Shown piece after piece: positions 23,176 through 30,779 of a stretch of 33,516 nt of DNA; the first letter of the stretch is position 1, and the number at the start of each line of letters is the position of its first letter. Below the pieces are notes generated by a model. It was not told where the DNA came from. It made no database searches and was given only the letters and a program-made list of their open reading frames with translations. The position numbers and the translations under genes were made by a program. This DNA is from Chloroflexota bacterium. GTDB taxonomy: Bacteria; Chloroflexota; Limnocylindria; Limnocylindrales; CSP1-4. The stretch is from NCBI GenBank assembly GCA_021812735.1, contig JAKAMV010000015.1, forward strand, positions 1 to 33,516, in the 5' to 3' direction.

Positions 23176-24408
23176 TCACCGTCCTCCAACGGGCCGGAAC
23201 CGCACGGGGAGGTTCCACCAGACGTACATGTTGGGAGAGCTGGGGTAGAAGACCGGCACGCCGTCGAGCTCGAACTCGCCGAGCACCGGCAGGGCCTCCT
23301 GGAGCACGACCTTGGCCTCGAGGCGGGCCAGCGGCGCGCCGAGGCAACCGTGCACGCCCTCGCCGAAGCCCACGTGCCTGAGCACCCCACGTCGAACGTC
23401 GAAGCGGTCGGGATCTGGGAACTGGCGCTCATCGCGGTTGGCTGCGCCCAGCACGAGCACCACCCGGGACCGCGCCGGGATCGTCACCCCGCGGAGCATC
23501 ACGTCGCGCATCACGGTCCGGGCCGTCAGCTGGAGCGGTGTCGCCCAGCGGACGGACTCCTCGATGGCGCCCGGTATGAGCGAGGGGTCATCGAGCAGCA
23601 GGCGTCGCTGGTCCGGGTTCTCGGCGAGCAGCTTGAACGTGTTGCCGATCAGGCCCGCCGTGGACTCCACGCCGCCGAGGTAGAGGATCATCAACAGGCC
23701 CATCACCTCGGCCGCAGGCTCGATGTGCTCGTCAGCGAACGGGTTGCCCTTGATCTCGGCGTTGACGATCGAGCTCACCACATCGTCGCGCGGGTTGGCG
23801 CGGCGGTCCTGGAGCAGGTTGATGAAGTAGTCGCGGATCGCTCGATCGGCCTCGACCGCCTCGGGCGAGAACTCCGGGCTGCCGGGCACCCGGCCCTTCA
23901 GCTGATGGGTCCAGCGCTCGAGCTGGTCGCGCTCGGCCTGGTCGTCGTGCGGGATCCCCATAAGGGTGAAGAACACGTCGAACGGGGTGGGCCACGCGAT
24001 CTCCTGGGCGAGGTCTGCCGTGCCGCGGTCGCGCCACTTGGCGAGGTGCGCGCGGACCACGGCCCGCACCGCATCCTCGTGAGCCCCGATCCGGCGAGGG
24101 AGGAACCAGGGCTGGACGATCGCTCGGATCTCGTCGTGGCGGGGGTTGTCGATATTGCCCAGCGACCCGCCGCTCGCCATCTGCGCGCTGAATGTGTTGT
24201 CGATGTCCATGCCCTCGAATGACCGGTAGAGATCGGCGTCGAGGATGGCGGCACGTACGTCCTCGTAGCGGGTGAGGGCGTACCAGCCCCAGCTGGGGGA
24301 GCGCCACACCGGCGTCTGGTCGCGAAGCGAGCGGTAGGTCTCGAAGGCGTGGCTGGGGTAGAAGTCTGGATCGAACGGGTTGTACTCGGTCGTGGCCAGG
24401 GCCGTCAT
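23176..24408 (-). CDS. Cytochrome P450 (second paralogue), first gene of the P450 operon
   Basis: A 410-aa P450. ATG 24408 has GGAG seven bases upstream. Haem ligand Cys355 lies in FGEGVHGCLGAPLARLE; ExxR is in AIEESVRWATPL; the I-helix segment is YLGGVESTAGL. The N-terminus TEYNPFDPDF and C-terminus PNMYVWWNLPVRF mirror the other P450, so the pair arose by duplication and has since diverged in the substrate-facing parts. It is the promoter-proximal gene of a three-gene unit with the shared reductase. Its promoter carries a LacI-type operator immediately downstream of the -10, so it should be induced together with the sugar importer. The substrate is unknown. Confidence 0.95.
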   Translation of the reverse strand: MTALATTEYNPFDPDFYPSHAFETYRSLRDQTPVWRSPSWGWYALTRYEDVRAAILDADLYRSFEGMDIDNTFSAQMASGGSLGNIDNPRHDEIRAIVQPWFLPRRIGAHEDAVRAVVRAHLAKWRDRGTADLAQEIAWPTPFDVFFTLMGIPHDDQAERDQLERWTHQLKGRVPGSPEFSPEAVEADRAIRDYFINLLQDRRANPRDDVVSSIVNAEIKGNPFADEHIEPAAEVMGLLMILYLGGVESTAGLIGNTFKLLAENPDQRRLLLDDPSLIPGAIEESVRWATPLQLTARTVMRDVMLRGVTIPARSRVVLVLGAANRDERQFPDPDRFDVRRGVLRHVGFGEGVHGCLGAPLARLEAKVVLQEALPVLGEFELDGVPVFYPSSPNMYVWWNLPVRFRPVGGR

Positions 24409-24485
24409 TCTCGTTCTCCGGGGAGGTTGCCGGTGCTTGGCGTCCGCCGAACTGGAGGCTCTCGAGCGCTCGCACCCGTGGCGAT

Positions 24486-24501
24486 ACTAGAGCGCTCTAG
24501 T
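24486..24501. promoter_or_regulatory. LacI-type operator, P450 operon
   Basis: ACTAGAGCGCTCTAGT is a perfect 16-bp palindrome with a central CG, the usual form of LacI/GalR operators. The 12-base core TAGAGCGCTCTA occurs at three other places, all in promoters around the LacI-family gene. It begins 8 nt downstream of the proposed -10 of the P450 promoter, a position that would block transcription. Confidence 0.85.
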
Positions 24502-24509
24502 CCGCTTCA

Positions 24510-24538
24510 ACGTTAGAGACTTAGGACGGCCCCGTCAA
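24510..24538 (-). promoter_or_regulatory. Promoter of the P450 operon
   Basis: On the minus strand TTGACG (24538-24533) is followed after 17 bases by TAACGT (24515-24510), a reasonable sigma-70 type pair. The operator follows, then the P450 start about 100 bases downstream. The same order (-35, -10, operator) is repeated at the other two promoters of this regulon. Confidence 0.55.
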
Positions 24539-24570
24539 GGCCCTTTAGGCCACGGGCACGCCCAGGGGGA

Positions 24571-25377
24571 CTACGCGCCGAGCAGCGCGAGTTCGCGGCG
24601 GAACTGCTCGAGTTCCTCCTCGGCCACGGGCACGGTGTGCTTCGCCTCCGGGTACGCGCCGCCGTGGACGTCGGCAACGAACTCCGTGAACGCCGCGACG
24701 CGCTCCTGCTGGAGCCGCTCGTACTCGACCGCGAAGTTGCGGTAGATCTTGGCGTGGCGCGGGATGTGCCCGGTGTTCTCGCCCAGCAGGTCCTCGGCGA
24801 ACAGGTACTGGCAGTCGCCGCCCGCACCGGCGCCCATCGACACCATGAACAGGCTGGTGCGCTGGCTGATCTCCGTCGCGATCTCGGCGGGCACGACCTC
24901 GATCTCCGCGCCGAATGCTCCGGCCGCCTCGAGCGCCTTGGTGGCCCGGTACACGGCCATCGCGCTCTCGGCCGTCTTGCCCACGGCCTTGAAGCCGCCC
25001 GTCCAGGTGTTCCGCGACGGGATGAGCCCGACGTGTCCGATCACCGGCACGTTGTCGGCGGCGAGCTGGCGGATGGTGGGCAGGCCCGCCGACACGTACA
25101 CCGCGTCCGCGGTGTGCTTGAGCATCCTGCACGACCAGCGCGTGAAGTCGTCCGCCGTGCCGAGCTCGAAGAAGTTGACGCCGGGCACTGCAAACACCGT
25201 GGGGGCGATCTCCCGGAAGCGGGGGTCGACCATCATCTCGGGTGGGACCGAGACCATCTCGACGCCGGCCTTCTGGGCCGCCTCGAGGCTCGGCCAGTCG
25301 GCGGTCCGGACCATGGTGAACTGGTGCCTGCCCTTCTGGGATCGGATGTCGGCGACGGTGAGGCGCTGGCTGCGCAT
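24571..25377 (-). CDS. Divergent ketopantoate hydroxymethyltransferase (PanB)-like protein
   Basis: A 268-aa protein of the PEP-mutase/PanB barrel group. The middle matches PanB well: VPVIGHVGLIP (111-120), GGFKAVGKTAE (127-136), EIEVVPAEIATEIS (158-171) and SMGAGAGGDCQYLFAEDLLG (180-199). The N-terminal VGDS metal motif of true PanB is absent. The K-x-E of MVKIEGG is replaced by Y-x-S (AVYVSAG, 92-98). Vitamin synthesis is therefore unlikely, and it sits alone under a LacI-type operator rather than beside panC. It may transfer a one-carbon unit to or from folate, or perform an aldol or isocitrate-lyase-like cleavage, on a product of this locus. Start ATG 25377 matches the family N-terminus; the upstream frame is antisense leader. 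Confidence 0.75.
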   Translation of the reverse strand: MRSQRLTVADIRSQKGRHQFTMVRTADWPSLEAAQKAGVEMVSVPPEMMVDPRFREIAPTVFAVPGVNFFELGTADDFTRWSCRMLKHTADAVYVSAGLPTIRQLAADNVPVIGHVGLIPSRNTWTGGFKAVGKTAESAMAVYRATKALEAAGAFGAEIEVVPAEIATEISQRTSLFMVSMGAGAGGDCQYLFAEDLLGENTGHIPRHAKIYRNFAVEYERLQQERVAAFTEFVADVHGGAYPEAKHTVPVAEEELEQFRRELALLGA

Positions 25378-25504
25378 CGGCGGGTGGCTCCCATGCTTGA
25401 ACGAAGGCTGCCGAATGCCCGGCACGCGAATAGAAGCGGAACGGTGCTCGGCGGCGCGGGGCCGGAGCACTGGCCGATCGGGCGCTTGTCCAGGCGAGCG
25501 CGGA

Positions 25505-25516
25505 TAGAGCGCTCTA
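25505..25516. promoter_or_regulatory. LacI-type operator, PanB-like gene
   Basis: TAGAGCGCTCTA, identical to the core of the operators at 24486, 26666 and 26726. It lies 10 bases downstream of the proposed -10 of the PanB-like gene's promoter and about 130 bases before the start codon. Confidence 0.82.
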
Positions 25517-25526
25517 GGGCGTTAGA

Positions 25527-25556
25527 ACGCTACGCGGGGGCTGGAGGGCGTGTCAA
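25527..25556 (-). promoter_or_regulatory. Promoter of the PanB-like gene
   Basis: Minus-strand TTGACA (25556-25551), 18-base spacer, TAGCGT (25532-25527), followed by the operator. The -35 is a perfect consensus match; the -10 is weak, as expected for a regulated promoter. It lies between the stop of the LacI-family gene and the PanB-like gene, giving the latter its own regulated start. Confidence 0.55.
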
Positions 25557-25584
25557 GAGATGGCCTCGCGGGGGACGTTCGCGG

Positions 25585-26604
25585 CTAGTCGTCAGTGGGC
25601 GCCGGACCGGTGGTCTCGCCCGGCATGAAGGCCGGCACGAGAACGTGGTCGCCGATCGGCACGTTGTGCTCCAGGCGGGCGATGAGCCGCTCGACACTGG
25701 TCTTCCCCAGGCCGTCCGTGTCCTGCCGGATCGTGGTGAGCTGGTGCGGGGCCATCGTGGCCACCGGGCTGCCGTCATAGCCCACGACGGATACGTCGCG
25801 CGGGACCTCGAGTCCCTCGTCTGCGAGGGCCCGCATGACCCCCCAGGCGCACTCGTCGTTGTAGCAGATGAGCGCCGTCGGCCGGTCCGGGCCCTGGAGG
25901 AGGTGGCGGCCGGCGCGGCGGCCCGCCTCCCCGTGGTCGCCGCCCGTGACGACGTGCACCTGCTCGCGGAGGCCGAGCTTAGTCATGTGGTCGCGGTACG
26001 CCTGCCGCCGATCGGTGCTGATGACCCCGGCGCCGCCGTCGATGTGGACGATCCTTTCGTGGCCGAGCGCGCGGAGGTGGTCGATAGCCATGCGGATGCC
26101 AGTGATCTCGTCCGTCCGGACGACATCGACATCCGTGGCGGAATGAAGCATCTTCCGGCCCAGTGACAGCACCGGCACGATCTCCGACAGGCGGTGGAGC
26201 TCGGCTTCGGAGACCTCTGGGCTGATGATGAGCAGCGCGTCGCACCTGTAGCCGAGCAACGCGTTCGCGGCGTGGTGCTCGTCATGCCGCCGCGTCCGGC
26301 CGCTGAGGATCACCTCGTAGCCGGCACCCTCTGCCGTCTCGTAGATGGGGGAGAGCAGGTCGGAGTGGTGGAGCGAGCCCACCTTGTACGTCACGCCGAT
26401 CAGCCTGGGCGAGGAGCGTGCCAGCTGACGCGCCCGCACATCGGGCCGATAGCCGAGCTCCTCGGCCACGGCCATGACACGGGTCCGCGTGCCATCGCTG
26501 GCCCCCGGGGCGCCGCGGATGACGATGGACACCAGCGCCCGGGAGACGCCAGCTGCCCGCGCGACGTCCTCAAGCGTGGGCTTCCTGGGCCCCAAGCGAT
26601 CCAC
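25585..26604 (-). CDS. LacI-family transcriptional regulator
   Basis: A 339-aa repressor-type regulator. The N-terminal HTH is KPTLEDVARAAGVSRALVS, followed by a hinge and a periplasmic-binding-protein-like effector domain (IGVTYKVG, HIDGGAG, ALICYNDECAWGVMRALADEG, VSVVGYDGSP). The last two segments are the classic LacI/GalR sugar-binding signatures. GTG 26604 has GGAGG five bases upstream; an ATG at 26628 adds eight residues. Four near-identical palindromes lie around it and in neighbouring promoters, so it most likely represses the P450 operon, the PanB-like gene, the importer and perhaps itself until an imported sugar-like ligand binds. Confidence 0.95.
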   Translation of the reverse strand: MDRLGPRKPTLEDVARAAGVSRALVSIVIRGAPGASDGTRTRVMAVAEELGYRPDVRARQLARSSPRLIGVTYKVGSLHHSDLLSPIYETAEGAGYEVILSGRTRRHDEHHAANALLGYRCDALLIISPEVSEAELHRLSEIVPVLSLGRKMLHSATDVDVVRTDEITGIRMAIDHLRALGHERIVHIDGGAGVISTDRRQAYRDHMTKLGLREQVHVVTGGDHGEAGRRAGRHLLQGPDRPTALICYNDECAWGVMRALADEGLEVPRDVSVVGYDGSPVATMAPHQLTTIRQDTDGLGKTSVERLIARLEHNVPIGDHVLVPAFMPGETTGPAPTDD

Positions 26605-26629
26605 CGTCACCTCCGTGCGAAATAGCATA

Positions 26630-26658
26630 TTGACACGGCGTAATCGTTATCGTAGTTT
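26630..26658 (+). promoter_or_regulatory. Promoter of the second sugar ABC importer operon
   Basis: TTGACA (26630-26635), 17-base spacer, TAGTTT (26653-26658), with an operator starting 7 bases later. The perfect -35 and immediate downstream operator match the two minus-strand promoters of the regulon. It overlaps the region just upstream of the LacI-family gene, allowing divergent control. Confidence 0.6.
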
Positions 26659-26665
26659 CCGCAGC

Positions 26666-26679
26666 CTAGAGCGCTCTAG
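26666..26679. promoter_or_regulatory. LacI-type operator 1, importer/LacI divergent region
   Basis: CTAGAGCGCTCTAG, a perfect 14-bp palindrome at the presumed transcription start of the importer operon. A second copy of the core lies 59 bases further on. Confidence 0.85.
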
Positions 26680-26725
26680 AACACCCCAAGCTGCGACCTG
26701 CCGGCAATCGTTGTCGTCGCCAAGA

Positions 26726-26737
26726 TAGAGCGCTCTA
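26726..26737. promoter_or_regulatory. LacI-type operator 2, importer leader region
   Basis: TAGAGCGCTCTA, preceded by AATCGTTGTCGT (26706-26717). The same pairing, AATCGTTATCGT then operator, occurs at 26642-26679, so the module looks duplicated. It could act as an auxiliary operator for looping or as a roadblock in the untranslated leader. Confidence 0.8.
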
Positions 26738-26831
26738 GCGAAATCGGCCAGCCGGTTGAGAAGGACCCGGCTGCCGGGACACAGTCATCCGGTCGCCCCC
26801 TGGCCGGCCACCGCACATGGAGGAGCGGCAC

Positions 26832-27935
26832 GTGTCATTCACCACCAAGCGTTGGGCGAGCCTGGGAGCGCTCGCCATGACCGCGGCACTCGTCGCGGGC
26901 GCGTGCAACAGCGGCACGCCTAGCACCGCGCCCGCGGCCGCGACTCAGGCTCCTGCAGCATCGCAGGCTGCGGCAGCGAGCGCGGCAGCGTCGCAGGCTG
27001 CGGCGACCCAGGCGACCACGGGTGGCACCGGAAAGGGCGCCAACATCTTCGTCGTGGGCGGTAAGCCCGACGACCCGTTCTGGAGCAAGGTCAAGAAGGG
27101 CGTCGACGACGAGGCGAAGGTCGTCGAGGCGTACGGTGGCTCGGTCACCTGGCTGGCCCCGCAGAACTACGACAACCTCGGCCCTGACGCGGCGAAGCTG
27201 ATCCAGACCGCCCTCACCCAGAACCCGTCCGGAGTGATCGGGCCGGACTGGGTCCCAGAGGCCGAGGACCCGGCCTTTCAGGCCGTCGTGGCGGCCAAGG
27301 TGCCGCTCATCATCTACAACGCTGGTGGGATCGACGCCGCGAACAAGCTGGGCGCGCTCGACTACGTCGGCAACGACGAGTACACCGCTGGCCTCGGCGG
27401 CGGCGAGTATCTCGGCCAGAACGGCGTGAAGCACATCCTGTGCGTGAACACGCTGCCGGGCACAACGAACATCGAGGCCCGCTGCAAGGGTCTTGCCGAC
27501 GGCATCGCGAAGAGCGGTGGCACAAGCACCGAGCTTCCGCTTCCGTCCTCCCAGTTCAATGACCAGTCCGCCATCGCGCAGGCGGTCAAGGCGGCCTTGG
27601 CCAAGGACCCGACCATTGATGCGGCCGTAGCCATCTCCGCAGGCGACGCCACGGCCCTCGCGAGCGGCATCGACCAGGCCGGTCTCACCGGCAAGGTCAA
27701 GCTCGGCTCGTTCGACTTCGACTCGACCGGTCTCCAGCGCATCCAGGCCGGGACCCAGATGATGGCCATCGACCAGGAGCCGTACATGCAGGGCCTGCTG
27801 TCCGTGGCACTTCTCAACTCGTACATCCTGTTCGGCATCGACCTGCCCCAGAAGCCGATCAACACCGGCCCGGGCATCATCGACGCCAGCAACGTCGCCG
27901 CGGCGGTCGCCGGCGCGGCCGCTGGGGCTCGCTAG
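26832..27935 (+). CDS. Sugar ABC transporter substrate-binding lipoprotein, RbsB/PBP1 type
   Basis: A 367-aa type-I periplasmic-binding-fold lipoprotein. GTG 26832 is preferred over ATG 26817 because GGAGGAG lies six bases upstream, inside the longer frame. A lipoprotein signal (TMTAALVAGAC-like, with the conserved Cys) is followed by an Ala/Gln/Ser/Thr linker with internal repeats (SQAAA, TQA). Binding-domain features include KPDDPFWSKVKKGVDDEA, YNAGGIDA and SFDFDSTGLQRIQAGTQMM, where the last gives the hinge-proximal Asp. It feeds the RbsC-like permease and single-domain ATPase downstream. Placement directly behind a LacI-type operator indicates substrate-induced expression. The ligand should be a monosaccharide or close derivative. 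Confidence 0.93.
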   Translation: MSFTTKRWASLGALAMTAALVAGACNSGTPSTAPAAATQAPAASQAAAASAAASQAAATQATTGGTGKGANIFVVGGKPDDPFWSKVKKGVDDEAKVVEAYGGSVTWLAPQNYDNLGPDAAKLIQTALTQNPSGVIGPDWVPEAEDPAFQAVVAAKVPLIIYNAGGIDAANKLGALDYVGNDEYTAGLGGGEYLGQNGVKHILCVNTLPGTTNIEARCKGLADGIAKSGGTSTELPLPSSQFNDQSAIAQAVKAALAKDPTIDAAVAISAGDATALASGIDQAGLTGKVKLGSFDFDSTGLQRIQAGTQMMAIDQEPYMQGLLSVALLNSYILFGIDLPQKPINTGPGIIDASNVAAAVAGAAAGAR

Positions 27936-27944
27936 CTCCTCCAG

Positions 27945-27983
27945 CGGCTCCCCGGGTCAGCCACGGCTGGTCCCGGGGAGCCG
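27945..27983 (+). terminator. Intercistronic hairpin after the second binding-protein gene
   Basis: CGGCTCCCCGGG (27945-27956) pairs perfectly with CCCGGGGAGCCG (27972-27983), and the loop itself can form a small CAGC/GCTG stem. No T-tract follows. As in the first importer, it separates binding-protein and permease genes, consistent with partial termination or protection of the upstream mRNA. Confidence 0.6.
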
Positions 27984-28032
27984 ACCTCGTGCCGCGCGTC
28001 CCGGCTCGAACGCAAGAGGATCGGACTCGGAC

Positions 28033-29100
28033 ATGACCCCCCAGACGCAATCGCCCCCCGCCGAACTGGACGAGACACCCGCCGGCGCCTCCGGGAGGTC
28101 GCTCGGGAGCTTCGTGCGCCGCCCCGAGACCGGCGCCCTCATCGGCACGGTCGGCGTCTTCATCTTCTTCGCGATCTTCGGCGGCAAGGCCTTCCTGACG
28201 CCCGGCGGGGCCTCGAGCTGGCTCAACGTCGGCGGCGAGCTCGGGATCATCGCGATCCCGGTCGGCCTGCTCATGATCGCCGGCGAGCTCGACCTCTCGG
28301 TCGGTTCCGTGGTCGCCGCCAGCTCGATGGTCCTGGCGATCGTCTCCGGCTACTGGGGGGCGCCGGTCATCGTCGGGATCGTCCTCGCGCTCGCGCTGGG
28401 CGTCGTCGTCGGCCTCGTCAACGGCGTCATCGTCACACGCACGCGGGTCCCGTCGTTCATCGTGACCCTGGCCACCAACTTCGGCCTCGCGGGCCTAACC
28501 CTCGGCTTCTCGCGCCTGCTCACCAACAACGTGAGCGTGGCCATCGACGCGGGCGACTGGGGCCACCGGCTCCTGGGCCAGCTGATCGGCCACCAGTTCG
28601 AGGTCGCCATCCTCTGGTGGGCGATCGTAATCGTGGTCGTGAGCTGGATCGTCCACGTCGCCAAGTACGGCAACTGGATCTTCGCGGTCGGCGGCGACCT
28701 CGAGAGCGCCCGCGCCAGCGGCATCCCGACCAACCGCGTCAAGGTGGCCCTCTTCATCGGCACCGCGCTCGGCTCCGCCTTCGTCGGGGTGATGGAGACG
28801 ATCCTCTACAACAGCGCGCAGGTGGCCAAGGGCCAGTCCTTCGTGTTCAACTCGATCATCGCCGTGGTCATCGGCGGCGTCCTCCTCACCGGCGGCTATG
28901 GCTCGGTGCTCGGGATCGTGCTGGGGACGCTGACCTTCTCCATCGTCAACCAGGGCATCTACTACACCGGCTGGAACGCTGACTGGGCGAGCCTCATCCT
29001 CGGCGTCCTGCTCCTGGCGGCTGTCCTGATGAACAACACCTTCCGCAAGATGGCCATCTCGTACAGTCCGGCGCCGAAGGCGAAGAGAGGGAGGGGCTGA
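28033..29100 (+). CDS. Sugar ABC transporter permease, RbsC type
   Basis: A 355-aa hydrophobic protein with eight or more likely membrane segments. Family markers include GIIAIPVGLLMIAGELDLSVGS, the typical BPD_transp_2 region near 80, VNGVIVTRTRVPSFIVTLAT, and AVGGDLESARASGIPTNRVK, the cytoplasmic loop that contacts the ATPase. The C-terminus is basic (KAKRGRG). It follows the binding-protein gene across a hairpin and is three bases before the ATPase gene. It forms the membrane channel, probably as a homodimer, of a CUT2-type monosaccharide importer. Confidence 0.95.
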   Translation: MTPQTQSPPAELDETPAGASGRSLGSFVRRPETGALIGTVGVFIFFAIFGGKAFLTPGGASSWLNVGGELGIIAIPVGLLMIAGELDLSVGSVVAASSMVLAIVSGYWGAPVIVGIVLALALGVVVGLVNGVIVTRTRVPSFIVTLATNFGLAGLTLGFSRLLTNNVSVAIDAGDWGHRLLGQLIGHQFEVAILWWAIVIVVVSWIVHVAKYGNWIFAVGGDLESARASGIPTNRVKVALFIGTALGSAFVGVMETILYNSAQVAKGQSFVFNSIIAVVIGGVLLTGGYGSVLGIVLGTLTFSIVNQGIYYTGWNADWASLILGVLLLAAVLMNNTFRKMAISYSPAPKAKRGRG

Positions 29101-29103
29101 GCC

Positions 29104-29943
29104 ATGACGACCACCACTCCGAAAGCGCCGGCCGCGACCACGACGCCCCTGCTCCGCCTCACCGACATCAACATGGCGTTCGGGACAACGCAGGTCCTCA
29201 CCGACGTCTCGATCGAGGTCCGCAAGGGCGAGGTCCTGTGCCTACTTGGCGACAACGGCGCCGGCAAGTCCACTCTGATCAAGATCATGTCGGGCGTGTA
29301 CCAGCCCAAGTCGGGCACGATCGAGGTCGAGGGCAAGCAGGTCGTGTTCCGCAGCCCGCGCGACTCTGCCCGGTACGGCCTGGCCACCGTCCACCAGTTC
29401 GGCGGCACGTTCCCGCTGATGACAATCGGGCGGAGCTTCTTCGTGGGCGCGGAGCCCGAGAAGGGGTTATGGCCGCTCAAGCGCTTCGACCGCAAGTTCG
29501 CCAACGAGACGGCCGTGCGGGAGATGCGCCAGCTGGGCATCACGCGCGTCACCGACGGCGACCGCCTGGTGGGCGGCCTATCCGGCGGCGAGCGACAGGC
29601 CCTCGCGATCGGCCGAGCCGTCTACTTCGGGGCGTCGGTCCTCATCCTCGACGAGCCCACCGCGGCCCTCGGCGTCAAAGAGGCCGCGCACGTCCTGCGG
29701 ATCGTGATGGGCGCCCGGGCGAAGGGCATCGCCGTTGTGTTCATCACCCACAACGTCACCCACGCCATGACCGTCGGAGACCATTTCGCCGTGCTCATCC
29801 GCGGCGAGAAGGCCGCGGACTTCCGCAAGGGGGAGAAGACCCGCGAGGAGATCACCGACCTCATGGCCGGCGGCGAGGCGATGTCCGAGCTCGAGGCCGA
29901 GCTCGCGGCCCACCAAGCCGCCCACGATCACCGCGCCCCTTAG
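29104..29943 (+). CDS. Sugar ABC transporter ATP-binding protein (single domain, CUT2 type)
   Basis: A 279-aa ATPase. Walker A is GDNGAGKST, signature LSGGERQ, Walker B VLILDEPTAAL, and the H-loop His is in VFITHN. Most CUT2 ATPases (RbsA, MglA) are about 500 aa with two fused domains; this has one domain, like FrcA, so it should act as a homodimer. ATG 29104 follows GGGAGGGG and is three bases after the permease stop, consistent with tight coupling. The C-terminal tail (EAELAAHQAAHDH) is Ala/His-rich. Confidence 0.95.
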   Translation: MTTTTPKAPAATTTPLLRLTDINMAFGTTQVLTDVSIEVRKGEVLCLLGDNGAGKSTLIKIMSGVYQPKSGTIEVEGKQVVFRSPRDSARYGLATVHQFGGTFPLMTIGRSFFVGAEPEKGLWPLKRFDRKFANETAVREMRQLGITRVTDGDRLVGGLSGGERQALAIGRAVYFGASVLILDEPTAALGVKEAAHVLRIVMGARAKGIAVVFITHNVTHAMTVGDHFAVLIRGEKAADFRKGEKTREEITDLMAGGEAMSELEAELAAHQAAHDHRAP

Positions 29944-29982
29944 CCAGCAGATCGTCAGCCGAGCGTCGGCACGGCGCCCGCG

Positions 29983-30035
29983 GCACCGCATACCGGCGGT
30001 GCGCCAGCGACGCGCTGCCCGCGCTTCGGCAGCGC
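29983..30035 (+). terminator. Two consecutive hairpins between importer and corrinoid genes
   Basis: GCACCGC/GCGGTGC (29983-29989, 29996-30002) and GCGCTGCC/GGCAGCGC (30012-30019, 30028-30035) are perfect 7- and 8-bp stems in a 166-base gap. They may weaken readthrough from the importer operon into the methyltransferase genes. There is no T-run. GC-rich DNA gives such stems by chance fairly often. Confidence 0.35.
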
Positions 30036-30109
30036 CCGGACGGCCGAGCCCCATCACCGTCCGGGAGCCCACCTCCAAGACAGCTGCGTCCCCCCAGGAG
30101 TCACGAACC

Positions 30110-30736
30110 ATGGCCGACCTCGCCGCCCTCGCCGCCGCCGTGGAGGCGGGCGACCGCGCCGCCGCCGCCTCGCTCACGCAGGCCGCGCTCGACGGCGGCC
30201 TCGACCCCAAGCGCGTGCTGGACGCGATGACCGCCGCGATGGACGCGGTCGGCCGGCGGTTCCAGGAGGGCGAGATCTTCGTCCCCGAGATGCTCATCAG
30301 CGCCCGGGCGATGAAGGCCGGCATGGCCATCCTCGAGCCCGCCCTCGTCGCCGCGGGCGTGGCGCCCGAGTTCACCGCGGTGGTGGGCACGGTCGAGGGC
30401 GACCTCCACGACATCGGCAAGAACCTGGTCGGGATGATGTGGAGGGGGGCCGGGTTCGAGGTCGTGGACCTGGGCGTGAACGTCCCGGCCAGCAGGTTCG
30501 CGCAGGCGGCCGTGGAGCACCGCGCCCACATCGTGGGCCTCTCGGCGCTGCTCACCACCACCATGCCCGGCATGCGCGGCGCGGTCGAGGCCGTGCGGGC
30601 CAGCGGCTGCGGCGCCAGGGTCGTCATCGGCGGCGCCCCCACCACCCCCGAGTTCGCCGCCCAGATCGGCGCCGACGGCCACGCCCCCGACGCGGGGGCC
30701 GCGGTCGACCTCGCCCGCCGGCTGCTGGCGGGATGA
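30110..30736 (+). CDS. Corrinoid (B12-binding) methyltransferase subunit, MtaC/MtbC type
   Basis: A 208-aa protein with an N-terminal four-helix cap (1-88) and a Rossmann-like B12 domain (about 89-208). The histidine that ligates cobalt is in EGDLHDIGKN (D98-x-H100-x-x-G103). The other family marks are GLSALLTTTM and VIGGAPTT. ATG 30110 has AGGAG ten bases upstream and matches family N-termini. Such proteins shuttle a methyl group between a substrate-specific methyltransferase and a second enzyme that gives it to folate or coenzyme M. Its neighbours, a URO-D-like methyltransferase and a pterin-binding methyltransferase fragment, fit that three-part scheme. Confidence 0.93.
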   Translation: MADLAALAAAVEAGDRAAAASLTQAALDGGLDPKRVLDAMTAAMDAVGRRFQEGEIFVPEMLISARAMKAGMAILEPALVAAGVAPEFTAVVGTVEGDLHDIGKNLVGMMWRGAGFEVVDLGVNVPASRFAQAAVEHRAHIVGLSALLTTTMPGMRGAVEAVRASGCGARVVIGGAPTTPEFAAQIGADGHAPDAGAAVDLARRLLAG

Positions 30737-30779
30737 GGGTGGCAACGAACCAACGCGAGACCCCGAAGGGACCTGACGC

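Noticed and set aside
26940..27025. Repetitive DNA that could be taken for a tandem repeat array
   Set aside because: It encodes the Ala/Gln/Ser linker of the binding lipoprotein; the repeats are short, irregular and codon-based.
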